A stretch of DNA of 64,000 nt from Lachnospiraceae bacterium NE2001. Lineage in GTDB: Bacteria; Bacillota; Clostridia; Lachnospirales; Lachnospiraceae. The notes beneath the pieces were generated by a model that was not told where the DNA came from, searched no databases, and saw only the letters and a program-made list of their open reading frames with translations. The stretch is taken from positions 62,001-126,000 of the forward strand of contig FOEK01000009.1 in assembly GCA_900110635.1 (NCBI GenBank), given 5' to 3'. This document shows positions 7,572-16,089 of this stretch, piece by piece (position 1 is the first letter of the stretch; every line of letters starts with the position of its first letter). Made by a program: the position numbers and the translations under genes.

Positions 7572-9233
7572 ATGGTTATTTATGATGGAAAGGCCGTGTT
7601 TGAAGGCGTTGCAATAGGCAGGATAAGTGTATATAAAAAACAGGAGCAGCAGGTAAAGCGTATTAAGGTTGATGATGCTGAGGCTGAGAAGACACGTTAT
7701 GCTGAAGCAAGGGATACAGCTATACAGCAGCTGAAGGCTTTATATGATAAGGCTGTTAAAGAGGTTGGTGAGTCTGGAGCTGAAATCTTTGAGGCTCATC
7801 AGCTGATGGTTGATGATGAGGATTATATTGAGTCAGTTGAGAACATTATTGATACTGAAAGCGTTAATGCTGAGTATGCTGTGGCTCAGACTGGTGATAA
7901 TTTTGCAAAGATGTTTATGGAAATGGAAGAGGAATATTTCCGTGGCAGAGCTGCAGATATTAAGGACATAACAGAGAGAATACTAAATGCTCTGTCTGGT
8001 GCTGGTGGAGCTGGTATAGTTTCTGATGAACCTGTTATTGTTGTGGCTGATGATCTGGCACCATCGGAGACAGTTCAGATGGATAAGGACAAGATATTAT
8101 CTTTTGTAACAGTTCACGGTTCTGCTAATTCCCATACATCTATTCTTGCTAAGACCATGAGTATACCGGCTATTATTGGATGTCCTATTCCTCTTTCTGA
8201 AGAGGTTGATGGAAAGATGGCCGTTGTAGATGGCTATGAGGGCAAGGTCTATGTTGATCCGGATGAGGATGTTCTTGTAGTTAAGAAGAAGCTTCTTCTT
8301 GAGGAAGAGGAGAAGAAGAGTCTGCTGGAAAGACTAAAAGGTAAAGAAAACATTTCACTTGATGGACAGAAGATTAATCTATATGCAAATATCGGTAATA
8401 CAAAGGACCTGGGGCTTGTTCTTGAAAATGATGCCGGAGGTATAGGTCTCTTTAGATCAGAGTTTATATATCTAGGCTCTGAGGATTATCCGACTGAGGA
8501 GGAGCAGTTCACTATATATAAGCAGGTTGCTCAGACTCTCGCTGGCAAGAAGGTCATTATCAGAACGCTTGATATAGGTGCTGATAAGCAGGCTGACTAC
8601 TTTAATCTACCTAAGGAAGAGAACCCAGCTATGGGACTCAGGGCTATCCGTATCTGTCTTACCAGGCCGGAGGTCTTTAAGACGCAGCTTCGTGCAATTC
8701 TTCGTGCCAGCGCATTTGGCAAGATATCTATCATGTTCCCAATGATCATATCTGTTGACGAAGTAAAGAAGATCAAGGAGATAGTTGCCGAGGTTAAGGC
8801 AGAGCTGGATGAAGCAGGCATTTCTTATGATAAGAATATTGAGCTGGGTATCATGATCGAGACTCCAGCAGCTGTAATGATGGCTGATGAACTGGCTGAG
8901 GAGGTGGACTTCTTCAGTGTTGGAACCAATGATCTGACTCAGTATACTCTGGCTATAGATAGACAGAATCAGTCACTGGATGAGTTCTATGATTCGCATC
9001 ATCCGGCTATTATGAGGATGCTTAAAATGATTGCTGACGCGGCTCACAGACATAATGCATGGGCTGGAATATGTGGTGAGCTTGGTGCAGATCTTAGTCT
9101 TACCAAGGATTTCCTTGCTATGGGTTATGATGAGCTGTCCGTTTCACCGGGAAGAATTCTTCCGATAAGAAAAACTGTTCTTGAAACAAATGTAGCAGAA
9201 TATAAGAAGGAGAAGGGTATTTCCAACGGATGA
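7572..9233 (+). CDS. ptsI: PTS Enzyme I (phosphoenolpyruvate-protein phosphotransferase)
   Basis: A 553-residue Enzyme I that takes phosphate from phosphoenolpyruvate and passes it to HPr. The phospho-His188 sits in the swivelling-domain motif GSANSHTSILAK. The C-terminal PEP-binding barrel shows GIGLFRSEF, the arginine-containing GLRAIRIC block, SVGTNDLTQY and GICGELG. Length is slightly short of typical (about 570). The start has AGAGGAGG just upstream. It closes the sucrose PTS operon. Confidence 0.97.
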   Translation: MVIYDGKAVFEGVAIGRISVYKKQEQQVKRIKVDDAEAEKTRYAEARDTAIQQLKALYDKAVKEVGESGAEIFEAHQLMVDDEDYIESVENIIDTESVNAEYAVAQTGDNFAKMFMEMEEEYFRGRAADIKDITERILNALSGAGGAGIVSDEPVIVVADDLAPSETVQMDKDKILSFVTVHGSANSHTSILAKTMSIPAIIGCPIPLSEEVDGKMAVVDGYEGKVYVDPDEDVLVVKKKLLLEEEEKKSLLERLKGKENISLDGQKINLYANIGNTKDLGLVLENDAGGIGLFRSEFIYLGSEDYPTEEEQFTIYKQVAQTLAGKKVIIRTLDIGADKQADYFNLPKEENPAMGLRAIRICLTRPEVFKTQLRAILRASAFGKISIMFPMIISVDEVKKIKEIVAEVKAELDEAGISYDKNIELGIMIETPAAVMMADELAEEVDFFSVGTNDLTQYTLAIDRQNQSLDEFYDSHHPAIMRMLKMIADAAHRHNAWAGICGELGADLSLTKDFLAMGYDELSVSPGRILPIRKTVLETNVAEYKKEKGISNG

Positions 9234-9340
9234 GGAGTGTTTTATAAGACTTGGGTCTGGAGATGCATTTATCCGCATCTGGACACTGAGTCCTGGTGTG
9301 AAAGATAATTTCATCATATAGTATAATATGTTATAATTAT

Positions 9341-9375
9341 AACTGCTCAGTAGGAGAGGGCCTGCTGGGCAGTTT
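9341..9375 (+). terminator. Hairpin downstream of ptsI
   Basis: A 14-bp stem (AACTGCTCAGTAGG with CCTGCTGGGCAGTT, two wobbles) encloses AGAGGG and is followed by TTTGC. TATAAT-like hexamers lie just before it, so it could instead be the 5' end of the lipoprotein transcript. The rest of the 9234-9440 gap holds only a second imperfect hairpin around 9253-9275. Confidence 0.5.
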
Positions 9376-9440
9376 GCTTATTCTGGTGGATAAAGAGTAC
9401 GCCTACACATTAGTTAAAAGTATTTTAGGGGAATTGAATA

Positions 9441-10736
9441 ATGAAGAGGTTTGTATATTACTCGCTGTTGTTAGTGTTGGTGCTTTGTATTACTGGCTGT
9501 GGAAATCAGGATCCGCCGGTCCCTTATAGTCAGGGTGGCGGCTCTGACTCTATGACTGTATATAAAGAATGGGACAAGTCGTTCTATATGTTCCGGGCAG
9601 AGGATTACTATATAGAGTTTCGAAACAAGGATAATTATCTGACTCTAGAGGAGATGATCCCATCTAATGAGTGTGACTTTCCTGATATGGCTGATGGAGA
9701 CCTGCTAAGGGTTGTGGCTGATGTGGACACTTACTATGGTGGTATTTCAGGATATAACTACAGCATTAAGCTTCGTAAGATTAAGTCTACTCAGTTCATT
9801 GATTATAATGATCTTATTGATGAACTGTCGATTCTGGATGTGGATGATGAATTAATAAATGACAGGATGAATTATATAAGTATGCACCGGGATGCAGATA
9901 CTGGAGATACTTATCTGATCTTTCCGCAGGATATGAGTCTCTTTATTTATCAGCAGGGCGATATTGCTGGTTCGGGAACACAGTTTAACAAGTATCCCTT
10001 TGATTACGACAAGAATGATGATAATCTCAGAAGTTTTCTCAGAACAGTCAACACGCCGGAGTACGATCTAACTGAATTAAAAGAAAACTTTACAGGAAAA
10101 TGGAGTCGTACGGATGTTGAAAACACCTTGCCAGCCACTATAACTATAACAAATGTTGGCTATGATGGCTTTGATTTTAAGGGTGAGTTTCACTGGCGTA
10201 CCAATGAGGGAGAGATAAGTGGAAGAGCGACATTTAATTCTGATACAGAAGCAGTGTATACGCAGTTTTCAGATTCGGATGCTGATGGTGCCCCCGCTTA
10301 TATATATTTCAACTTAGAGGAAGGCAATATATCGGTAGGCACCCAGGGTTTTGTGGAAGGACTTCAGGAAAATGTTTTTGTTGAAGGAAACTATGTTAAG
10401 GGTGAACCTTGGTATTTTAACGCAGAAGCAATAGAGGAAACCTATACGTCTGAAGAGGTAAAGATGATCCAGGAACTGCTCCTGATGGACTATTATATGG
10501 AAACATTTGCTCCGGATACACGAGTAGGAAATATTACCACCGAAGAGGGAACACTGGAGGACGGCACCCACGCCAAGCGCTTTACTTGCGAGGTTCCGAG
10601 CCATCCAAGTACCATGGGTTATACCCTGATAATAACCGACGACGGAATCCTTTACTACAAACACGCATCCGGAAGATTTAACCGAAATGCTCCAAACTAC
10701 GACTCCAAAGAACTACCCGCGTTTACACCCGACTAA
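9441..10736 (+). CDS. Lipoprotein of unknown function, two-domain
   Basis: A 431-residue secreted lipoprotein with hydrophobic signal residues 5-16 and a lipobox ending at Cys20 (ITGCG). The first domain (about residues 35-180) includes YYGGISGYNYSIKLRKIKS and DTYLIFPQD. It is clearly related to the N-terminal domain of the rhodanese lipoprotein at 44295-45389 (YNGGESGYSN, KIKSYEVIGYRDLL, DTYFLFPYAD), so the two are paralogues. The second domain (about 210-330, GKWSR then alternating beta pattern) looks like a small beta-barrel. The start is ATG after AGGGGAA. The GTGCA-family repeat begins at the base after the TAA stop. Function unknown. Confidence 0.75.
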   Translation: MKRFVYYSLLLVLVLCITGCGNQDPPVPYSQGGGSDSMTVYKEWDKSFYMFRAEDYYIEFRNKDNYLTLEEMIPSNECDFPDMADGDLLRVVADVDTYYGGISGYNYSIKLRKIKSTQFIDYNDLIDELSILDVDDELINDRMNYISMHRDADTGDTYLIFPQDMSLFIYQQGDIAGSGTQFNKYPFDYDKNDDNLRSFLRTVNTPEYDLTELKENFTGKWSRTDVENTLPATITITNVGYDGFDFKGEFHWRTNEGEISGRATFNSDTEAVYTQFSDSDADGAPAYIYFNLEEGNISVGTQGFVEGLQENVFVEGNYVKGEPWYFNAEAIEETYTSEEVKMIQELLLMDYYMETFAPDTRVGNITTEEGTLEDGTHAKRFTCEVPSHPSTMGYTLIITDDGILYYKHASGRFNRNAPNYDSKELPAFTPD

Positions 10737-10820
10737 TGTGCAATGGGGTCTGACTTCCTTCGCTCACGCTCAGGCGCTAAAAACGTGTCTGCCACTGGCA
10801 GACAACGCGCCCATTGCACA
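10737..10820. repeat. GTGCA-family palindromic repeat with a 62-base interior (locus A1)
   Basis: TGTGCAATGGG (10737-10747) and CCCATTGCACA (10810-10820) are perfect inverted ends of the GTGCA family, starting immediately after the lipoprotein TAA. Unlike other copies, they enclose 62 bases. The interior contains its own hairpin (GTCTGCC/GGCAGAC) and no GGGGAC core pairing. It resembles a small mobile unit bounded by repeat arms. Confidence 0.75.
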
Positions 10821-10874
10821 TTTTGTGAACTTTTTATGAACTGTATCGAACTGTATAAAATAGGTGGATGGAAT

Positions 10875-13148
10875 ATGAAGAGATTTAGGAAGATTACATC
10901 TTTTTTGGTTGCTGCATCCCTGGTGGTTTCTCTTGGGATGGGTTTTGCGCCAGTTGATAACCCGATGGACGAAGTTCAGGCCGAGGGTGTCAAGGCTCAT
11001 ACAACGAGAGAATTAACAGCGATAAATGATATAAATTACAAAGAGTCACTTAGCGATACTGTAAACCCTTATCGTGGTTTTTATAAGTCTACGTGTCTAT
11101 CTTATACAAGAGGAGATGGAAACTCCGCTAAGGATATGTCAGGCTATAAGAATTCCCTGGTGCATCTTAGGATCGATCTGTCTGATTTTGCGGATCATAA
11201 TGGAAAAGATGGCGGCCCAACCAGTGACTGTGAGATAGATGATACAACGACAAATCTGCTTACAGCACTAGAGGGAACTCTTCAGAGTCTTAGAGAAAAT
11301 AACGCTACAGCGGTTGCAAGAATAGCCTATGATAAGAATTACTCGGGTTACACAAAGGACACCTGGGTAAAGGATGATCAGGGAAATGATGTGCTGAAGA
11401 AGCAGAGCGTTTGGGAGCCTAGTATTGATACAGTACTTCAAAATCAGCAGGCTGTTGGTGAAATATTTGCTAAGTATCCTGATGTTATTGCGTCAGTTGA
11501 ATGTGGCGTGTTTGGTCCATGGGGTGAAATGCATAGCAGCACACTTATGACTGATGAGACCCTGTCTAAGGTTATAAATAAGTGGCTGGAGGTTCTGCCT
11601 GAGTCCATAACGATTAGCGTGCGTCAGCCTGAGTTTTACGCAAAATGGAGTGGTGTGGCTATTGGAAGTATAGATAGCGATGTGAGTGTCGCTGGCACAC
11701 AGTCCTACAGAGTTGGCGTTTACAATGATGGCTACCTTGGTTCGTATGATGACCTGGGGACATTTAGAAATAGAGATAAAGAGGTTGCCTGGCTTTCAAA
11801 TCAGGCAAAGCATACGCTGTATGGCGGCGAGATTGTTTTATTTCAGGAAAATAGCAGTCATCCAACTGATGTCCAGAATAATGCTATCTATATGGAAAAG
11901 GAGGCTTTCAAAACTCATACCAGCTATCTCAATATAGGGTGGAATGATAAAGTGATTCAGGCAATGAGGGATAAGGCTTTCACTGGTCAGGATTCTCTCT
12001 ATGCGAATGGTAACACCTCGGAGCTGGATTATGTGCAGAATCATCTAGGCTACCGTTTTGTTGTTCGAGGTGTGAAACTGACAAAAGAAACTACGAAGTA
12101 CGAAAACTTTGCTATGGAGACTGAGATAGAAAATGTGGGCTTTGCAAATCTGATCAAAGAGAAGAAGGCTTTTCTTGTGATAAAGAGTGCTGATGGTAAG
12201 TATGAAAAGTCTTACGATCTTGGTTTGCTGGATGCGAGTGTAGGAGAGTTAGCCTCAAATATAGATTCTCGTTATTGGGACTCAGCATCTAAAACAGTAG
12301 TAAAGTTAAATGTCGATATTCCGGATGATTTTGAATTGGGTGATTATTCGGTTTACATAAAGCTGATTACCTCAGATAATGATCATAATGAATATGGGAC
12401 ATTTCCAATAAGATTTTCAAATGATGATGCGAAGATCTTTGACGAAACAATGGAGGCAAATTACTTAGGAAGCTTTACTATTGTCGAAGGTGAACTGGAA
12501 GAAGATAACAACAATAACGATAATAATAATAATAATAATAATAATTCGAATAACGATTCCAATAATAACGGAAACAACAATTCTAATAACAACGGAAACA
12601 ATAATTCGAATAATGACTCCAATAGCAACGGAAACAATAATTCGAATAACAGCTCAAAACCAGAACCTCCTATGGCTGATGAAAAGGGAGAGAATGGCAA
12701 TCAGGGGGCTGGAAATGGAGCAAATGGTACAGACGGTGGTGGCGCTTCAGCGAGTAATGCTCCGACATACAGCAGTGAATGGATAAATGGCAAATGGTAC
12801 AATCCAGACGGAACTCAAACCTACGAAGCTACCCTTAGCTGGAAATGTAACAGCACAGGCTGGTGGGTTGAGGATACATCTGGCTGGTATCCTGCAGGAC
12901 AGTGGCAGAAGATAGATGGCAAATGGTACTATTTTACCGAGAACGGATATATGGACTACAGTGAATACCGTGACGGCTGCTGGCTGGGTTCTGACGGTGC
13001 GTGGGTTGAAGAGTACTACGGAGGCCATTGGTGCAAGAACTCTACGGGCTGGTGGTACGAAGATTCATCCGGCTGGTGCCCGCACTCCCAGTACCTGTGG
13101 ATTGATGGTACCGAATACTACTTCAAGTCAGACGGCTACTTAAAATAA
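10875..13148 (+). CDS. Secreted DUF4874/DUF4832 protein with poly-Asn linker and wall-binding repeats
   Basis: A 757-residue secreted protein. The chosen ATG at 10875 has GGTGGA upstream and opens a signal peptide (MKRFRKITSFLVAASLVVSL). An in-frame ATG at 10743 would make the upstream repeat coding and is rejected. Residues about 55-340 match DUF4874 (NPYRGFY, then VECGVFGPWGEM), followed by a DUF4832-like beta region to about 540. A low-complexity Asn/Ser/Gly linker (about 545-600) leads to C-terminal aromatic repeats (GWWVEDTSGWYPAGQW, GWWYEDSSGWCP, WYYFTENGYM) of the cell-wall-binding type. Probably a surface protein acting on or binding a glycan; activity unknown. Confidence 0.8.
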   Translation: MKRFRKITSFLVAASLVVSLGMGFAPVDNPMDEVQAEGVKAHTTRELTAINDINYKESLSDTVNPYRGFYKSTCLSYTRGDGNSAKDMSGYKNSLVHLRIDLSDFADHNGKDGGPTSDCEIDDTTTNLLTALEGTLQSLRENNATAVARIAYDKNYSGYTKDTWVKDDQGNDVLKKQSVWEPSIDTVLQNQQAVGEIFAKYPDVIASVECGVFGPWGEMHSSTLMTDETLSKVINKWLEVLPESITISVRQPEFYAKWSGVAIGSIDSDVSVAGTQSYRVGVYNDGYLGSYDDLGTFRNRDKEVAWLSNQAKHTLYGGEIVLFQENSSHPTDVQNNAIYMEKEAFKTHTSYLNIGWNDKVIQAMRDKAFTGQDSLYANGNTSELDYVQNHLGYRFVVRGVKLTKETTKYENFAMETEIENVGFANLIKEKKAFLVIKSADGKYEKSYDLGLLDASVGELASNIDSRYWDSASKTVVKLNVDIPDDFELGDYSVYIKLITSDNDHNEYGTFPIRFSNDDAKIFDETMEANYLGSFTIVEGELEEDNNNNDNNNNNNNNSNNDSNNNGNNNSNNNGNNNSNNDSNSNGNNNSNNSSKPEPPMADEKGENGNQGAGNGANGTDGGGASASNAPTYSSEWINGKWYNPDGTQTYEATLSWKCNSTGWWVEDTSGWYPAGQWQKIDGKWYYFTENGYMDYSEYRDGCWLGSDGAWVEEYYGGHWCKNSTGWWYEDSSGWCPHSQYLWIDGTEYYFKSDGYLK
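12504..12657 (+). repeat. AAT/AAC trinucleotide-rich low-complexity tract
   Basis: In-frame runs of AAT and AAC codons with interspersed AGC/GGA encode the Asn-rich linker of the wall-binding protein. Such tracts can vary in length by slippage without breaking the frame. Confidence 0.85.
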
Positions 13149-13203
13149 TGTGCAAAAAGGGACAGACCTATGTGCAGTGGGGTCAGTCCCCACTGCACAT
13201 TTT
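13149..13203. repeat. GTGCA-family composite repeat (locus A2), terminator-like
   Basis: It begins at the base after the TAA stop. A decayed half-unit (TGTGCA...GGGACAGACC, 13149-13168) is followed by a perfect 12-bp palindrome, TGTGCAGTGGGG (13171-13182) with CCCCACTGCACA (13188-13199), then ATTTT. The next gene's GGAGGA starts at 13204, so the repeat fills the whole intercistronic gap and could terminate transcription. Confidence 0.85.
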
Positions 13204-13216
13204 GGAGGAATGAAAG

Positions 13217-13726
13217 ATGAAGATTGAGAAGATTTATTTTGATATGGACGGTGTTCTTGCGGATTTTGACAGAGGGCTGGCGGAGCTTACTTCTGTTCCG
13301 ATAAAGGATCAGTCCAGTCGTACAGAGCAGGAGGATAATGAGCTGTGGGATGGTGTAAGATCAGTGGGACATTTCTATGATAAGTTGGAACCTATGCCAG
13401 GAGCACTAGAAATGTTTAGGACACTATATGAAAAGTATGGCGATAAGTGTGAGATCCTGACTGGTGTTCCGAAGCCTAAGCGAAATGTTCCAGAAGCGGG
13501 AGATGATAAGAGAAAATGGATCGAGAGATATTTTGGTCCAGAGGTTGTAGTAAATATCACCTACGCAGCGGAGAAAAAGAATTACTGCAAGGGCAAAGGC
13601 TATATTCTTATCGATGATCTGGAACGAAATATTAAGGACTGGACGATGAATGGTGGAACTGCGATTTATTACAAGACTCCAGAAGAAACACTGAAGCTTA
13701 TTTCAGATATAGAAGCAAGAGTATAG
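13217..13726 (+). CDS. HAD-superfamily 5'-nucleotidase (NT5C-like)
   Basis: A 169-residue HAD protein with motif I DMDGVLADFD (residues 9-18), motif II in EILTGVPKP and the motif IV pair ILIDDLERN. Size and the DxDGVLxDF signature fit the deoxyribonucleotidase NT5C group, which dephosphorylates nucleoside 5'-monophosphates; the substrate is not proven. ATG follows GGAGGA by seven bases. A second, divergent member of this HAD group is encoded at 32358-32954. Confidence 0.75.
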   Translation: MKIEKIYFDMDGVLADFDRGLAELTSVPIKDQSSRTEQEDNELWDGVRSVGHFYDKLEPMPGALEMFRTLYEKYGDKCEILTGVPKPKRNVPEAGDDKRKWIERYFGPEVVVNITYAAEKKNYCKGKGYILIDDLERNIKDWTMNGGTAIYYKTPEETLKLISDIEARV

Positions 13727-13797
13727 TAACATAAGTAAAAAAGTTAGAGGCATAAGTATAGAATCTAGTGTATAGATGAAAGATAAAGGAGAGAGGT

Positions 13798-14430
13798 ATG
13801 TCATATAAACTTGAGTACGGGTCTTATGGCCCGGTGATGACGAATTGTTACACACTTATAAATGAGGACACAAAGGAGGCAATCCTTGTGGATGCTTCTG
13901 GCCGTGGAGAGCAGGTCCTGAGGTTTGTCAAGGCCAGTGGGGCTAAGCCTGTTGCCCTGCTTCTCACACATGGACATTTTGATCATATAGATGCAGTGGA
14001 GCAGGTGCGAAGTGAATATCCGGATATCGAAGTGATCATCGGAAAAAATGAAGAGATCATAATGTCCAATCCTGATCTCAATCTGTCTTACGGATTTACT
14101 GGAAGTCCTTTATCAATAAAGGTGGACAGGACAGTTGGGGATAATGAGGATATAGAACTTATTGGACTTAAGATACATTGCATCGAGGTTCCTGGCCATA
14201 CCATAGGTGGTATGTGCTACTATATTCAGGAGCTTAAAATGCTATTTGACGGTGATACTTTATTCTGCGGAAGTATTGGAAGGTCTGACTTCCCAACTGG
14301 AGATGGTGAGGCATTGATCAAGAATATCAGCGAGAAGCTTCTATCACTCCCAGAGGATACCAAGGTTTATCCGGGCCACGATATGGAGACTAATATTGGT
14401 CGCGAGAAGGTCTCCAATATGTATTTCTAA
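13798..14430 (+). CDS. Metallo-beta-lactamase-fold hydrolase (glyoxalase II-like)
   Basis: A 210-residue cytoplasmic hydrolase with the full two-metal signature. THGHFDHID gives the HxHxDH motif, VPGHTIGGMCY the second His, LFDGDTLF the bridging Asp, and YPGHDMETN the last His. The group includes hydroxyacylglutathione hydrolase-like thioesterases common in Clostridia; the physiological substrate is unknown. Start is ATG after GGAGAGAGGT. Confidence 0.88.
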   Translation: MSYKLEYGSYGPVMTNCYTLINEDTKEAILVDASGRGEQVLRFVKASGAKPVALLLTHGHFDHIDAVEQVRSEYPDIEVIIGKNEEIIMSNPDLNLSYGFTGSPLSIKVDRTVGDNEDIELIGLKIHCIEVPGHTIGGMCYYIQELKMLFDGDTLFCGSIGRSDFPTGDGEALIKNISEKLLSLPEDTKVYPGHDMETNIGREKVSNMYF

Positions 14431-14466
14431 CGCCAGATATAATATGTAGATTTGAAGGGGGATTTG

Positions 14467-16047
14467 ATGAAGAAACTGGGGAAACTTTTTGGCGGGGCTT
14501 TGCTTGTTTTGGTTGGCTTAGGAATGGTGGAGATGTCATTCACTGAGTCTGATTTTACTATAGCAAGTATTATATTTGCAGTTATCTTTGCTCTGCTTTT
14601 TGTAGTGGCTGGTGTTGTTCTTGTTAAAATGTCAATTGACGAGTTGAAGGCTGACTTTAAGGAGAGTGGCGTATTAGCTTCATTTAAGAAGGATTTTTCA
14701 AAGTCGCTTCTGATCGATTCTGAGGCTGAACCTGATAAGGATGCTTTTGAACAGAGTCTGACAGCTTTTAGACGGGACTATGCTCAGTTCTTTTCAAATA
14801 ATGCCCCAATGGAGAATTCTCCAGTTCAAAATGAAATCACCCAGATTTATCGCAATATCCTAGAGTTCAGACGTAACAGGCTTAGAAAGCTTGGAATTAT
14901 AGTTAATTATTTCACTATTCGAAAAAAATACGGAAAAGCTGCTGTAACAAAGAATCAGTTTTTTGACGGGAAATACGAGATCACTGAGGTGAGCGAGAAT
15001 ATCAAGGCTGAAACTCAGTATCTTAAGGACGGGAGACCGCTTCACCGTGAACTTAATAGAGAGATAGCTTATTATACAGTGATAAATGCCAAGCAGGTTG
15101 GTCCTGACACAATGATCTGTCCAAATTGTGGCGCTACACAGACAAGAGAGAGTCTGCTGGATGGTTGTGATTATTGTGGTACTCTTTTTATGGTTGAAGA
15201 TATGTATCAGAAGGTTTCTGACTTTTCTTTTCGCTCCGATTACGAGGTGCAGTATGCCAAGTATCAAAGTGTCAGAAGTATGATGAATATCTGGATTTCT
15301 GTAATAAGCATGATAGTATTTACAATTCTCGCTGCGATTGTAGGTCTATCATCCACGGACTTTAATGAGGTGGGTACAGGTCCGATTATGACTGTTCTGA
15401 GCATCATATTTGCGATTCTTTTTACAGCGGCAGCATTTACATTTTTCATAGTTCTAATATATAACTTCATCATCTTTCCATTTGTTCAGATTGGTGCCAG
15501 CGCAAACAGAGCATCTCAAAAAACACTTACGAAGCTTCAAAATGTTGCAAGAGATGATTCCAGAGTTCAGGATATGGTTCGGAATGAGGATCCTCTGTTT
15601 TCTGTAAATATGTTCTATTCAGGCCTTCTGAATAAACTGGCGTCTATTCACTATGCAGAGACTCCAGATCAGATAAATGCATTTACCACATATGATATAA
15701 GAGATCATATAGAACTATATGAGAATGTGATCGATATGAGTACTGAATATATAAGTCTCAAGAATTATTTTGTAAGTAATGGTATTCAGTATGCAGAGGT
15801 GGAGACGAGCCTGATTCTCACCGAGTTTGAAGATGGAAAGGTTAAGAAGCGTAGAGAGGAGCTGAAGCTTTTATTATCCAAGTTTGCTTCTTGTAAGACC
15901 CAGGCAGTTTGTGGCCCAAGACTTATGAAATGTAGAGGCTGTGGTTCCAGCCTGACGCTTTTAAATGGACGCAAATGTCCACAGTGTGGAACGGATATCT
16001 ATCTGGAGCAGTACGACTGGGTTATCCGCGAATACCAAGTAATCTAA
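14467..16047 (+). CDS. Membrane protein with zinc ribbons and a Tim44-like C-terminal region
   Basis: A 526-residue membrane protein. ATG 14467 is chosen over an upstream in-frame TTG because GAAGGGGGAT lies just before it. Hydrophobic helices lie near residues 5-25 and 35-55, and again at about 272-325. A cytoplasmic zinc ribbon (CPNCG ... CDYCG, about 218-238) precedes the second helix pair. Another ribbon (CRGCG ... CPQCG, about 490-510) is near the C terminus and ends in YDWVIREYQV. The 390-480 region resembles Tim44-like domains (inference from pattern only). Role unknown; it stands alone between enzymes. Confidence 0.65.
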   Translation: MKKLGKLFGGALLVLVGLGMVEMSFTESDFTIASIIFAVIFALLFVVAGVVLVKMSIDELKADFKESGVLASFKKDFSKSLLIDSEAEPDKDAFEQSLTAFRRDYAQFFSNNAPMENSPVQNEITQIYRNILEFRRNRLRKLGIIVNYFTIRKKYGKAAVTKNQFFDGKYEITEVSENIKAETQYLKDGRPLHRELNREIAYYTVINAKQVGPDTMICPNCGATQTRESLLDGCDYCGTLFMVEDMYQKVSDFSFRSDYEVQYAKYQSVRSMMNIWISVISMIVFTILAAIVGLSSTDFNEVGTGPIMTVLSIIFAILFTAAAFTFFIVLIYNFIIFPFVQIGASANRASQKTLTKLQNVARDDSRVQDMVRNEDPLFSVNMFYSGLLNKLASIHYAETPDQINAFTTYDIRDHIELYENVIDMSTEYISLKNYFVSNGIQYAEVETSLILTEFEDGKVKKRREELKLLLSKFASCKTQAVCGPRLMKCRGCGSSLTLLNGRKCPQCGTDIYLEQYDWVIREYQVI

Positions 16048-16089
16048 TAATATATAGTTTATTATTCGTTTTTATTGGAGGGACTGAGA

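Noticed and set aside
10743-10874. Upstream in-frame start extending the wall-binding protein by 44 residues
   Set aside because: The extension is the repeat itself and would bury the signal peptide; ATG 10875 has a proper ribosome binding site.
12461-12786. Leu-rich and Ile-rich alternative frames over the Asn linker
   Set aside because: They are products of the AAT/AAC microsatellite read in the wrong frame or strand.
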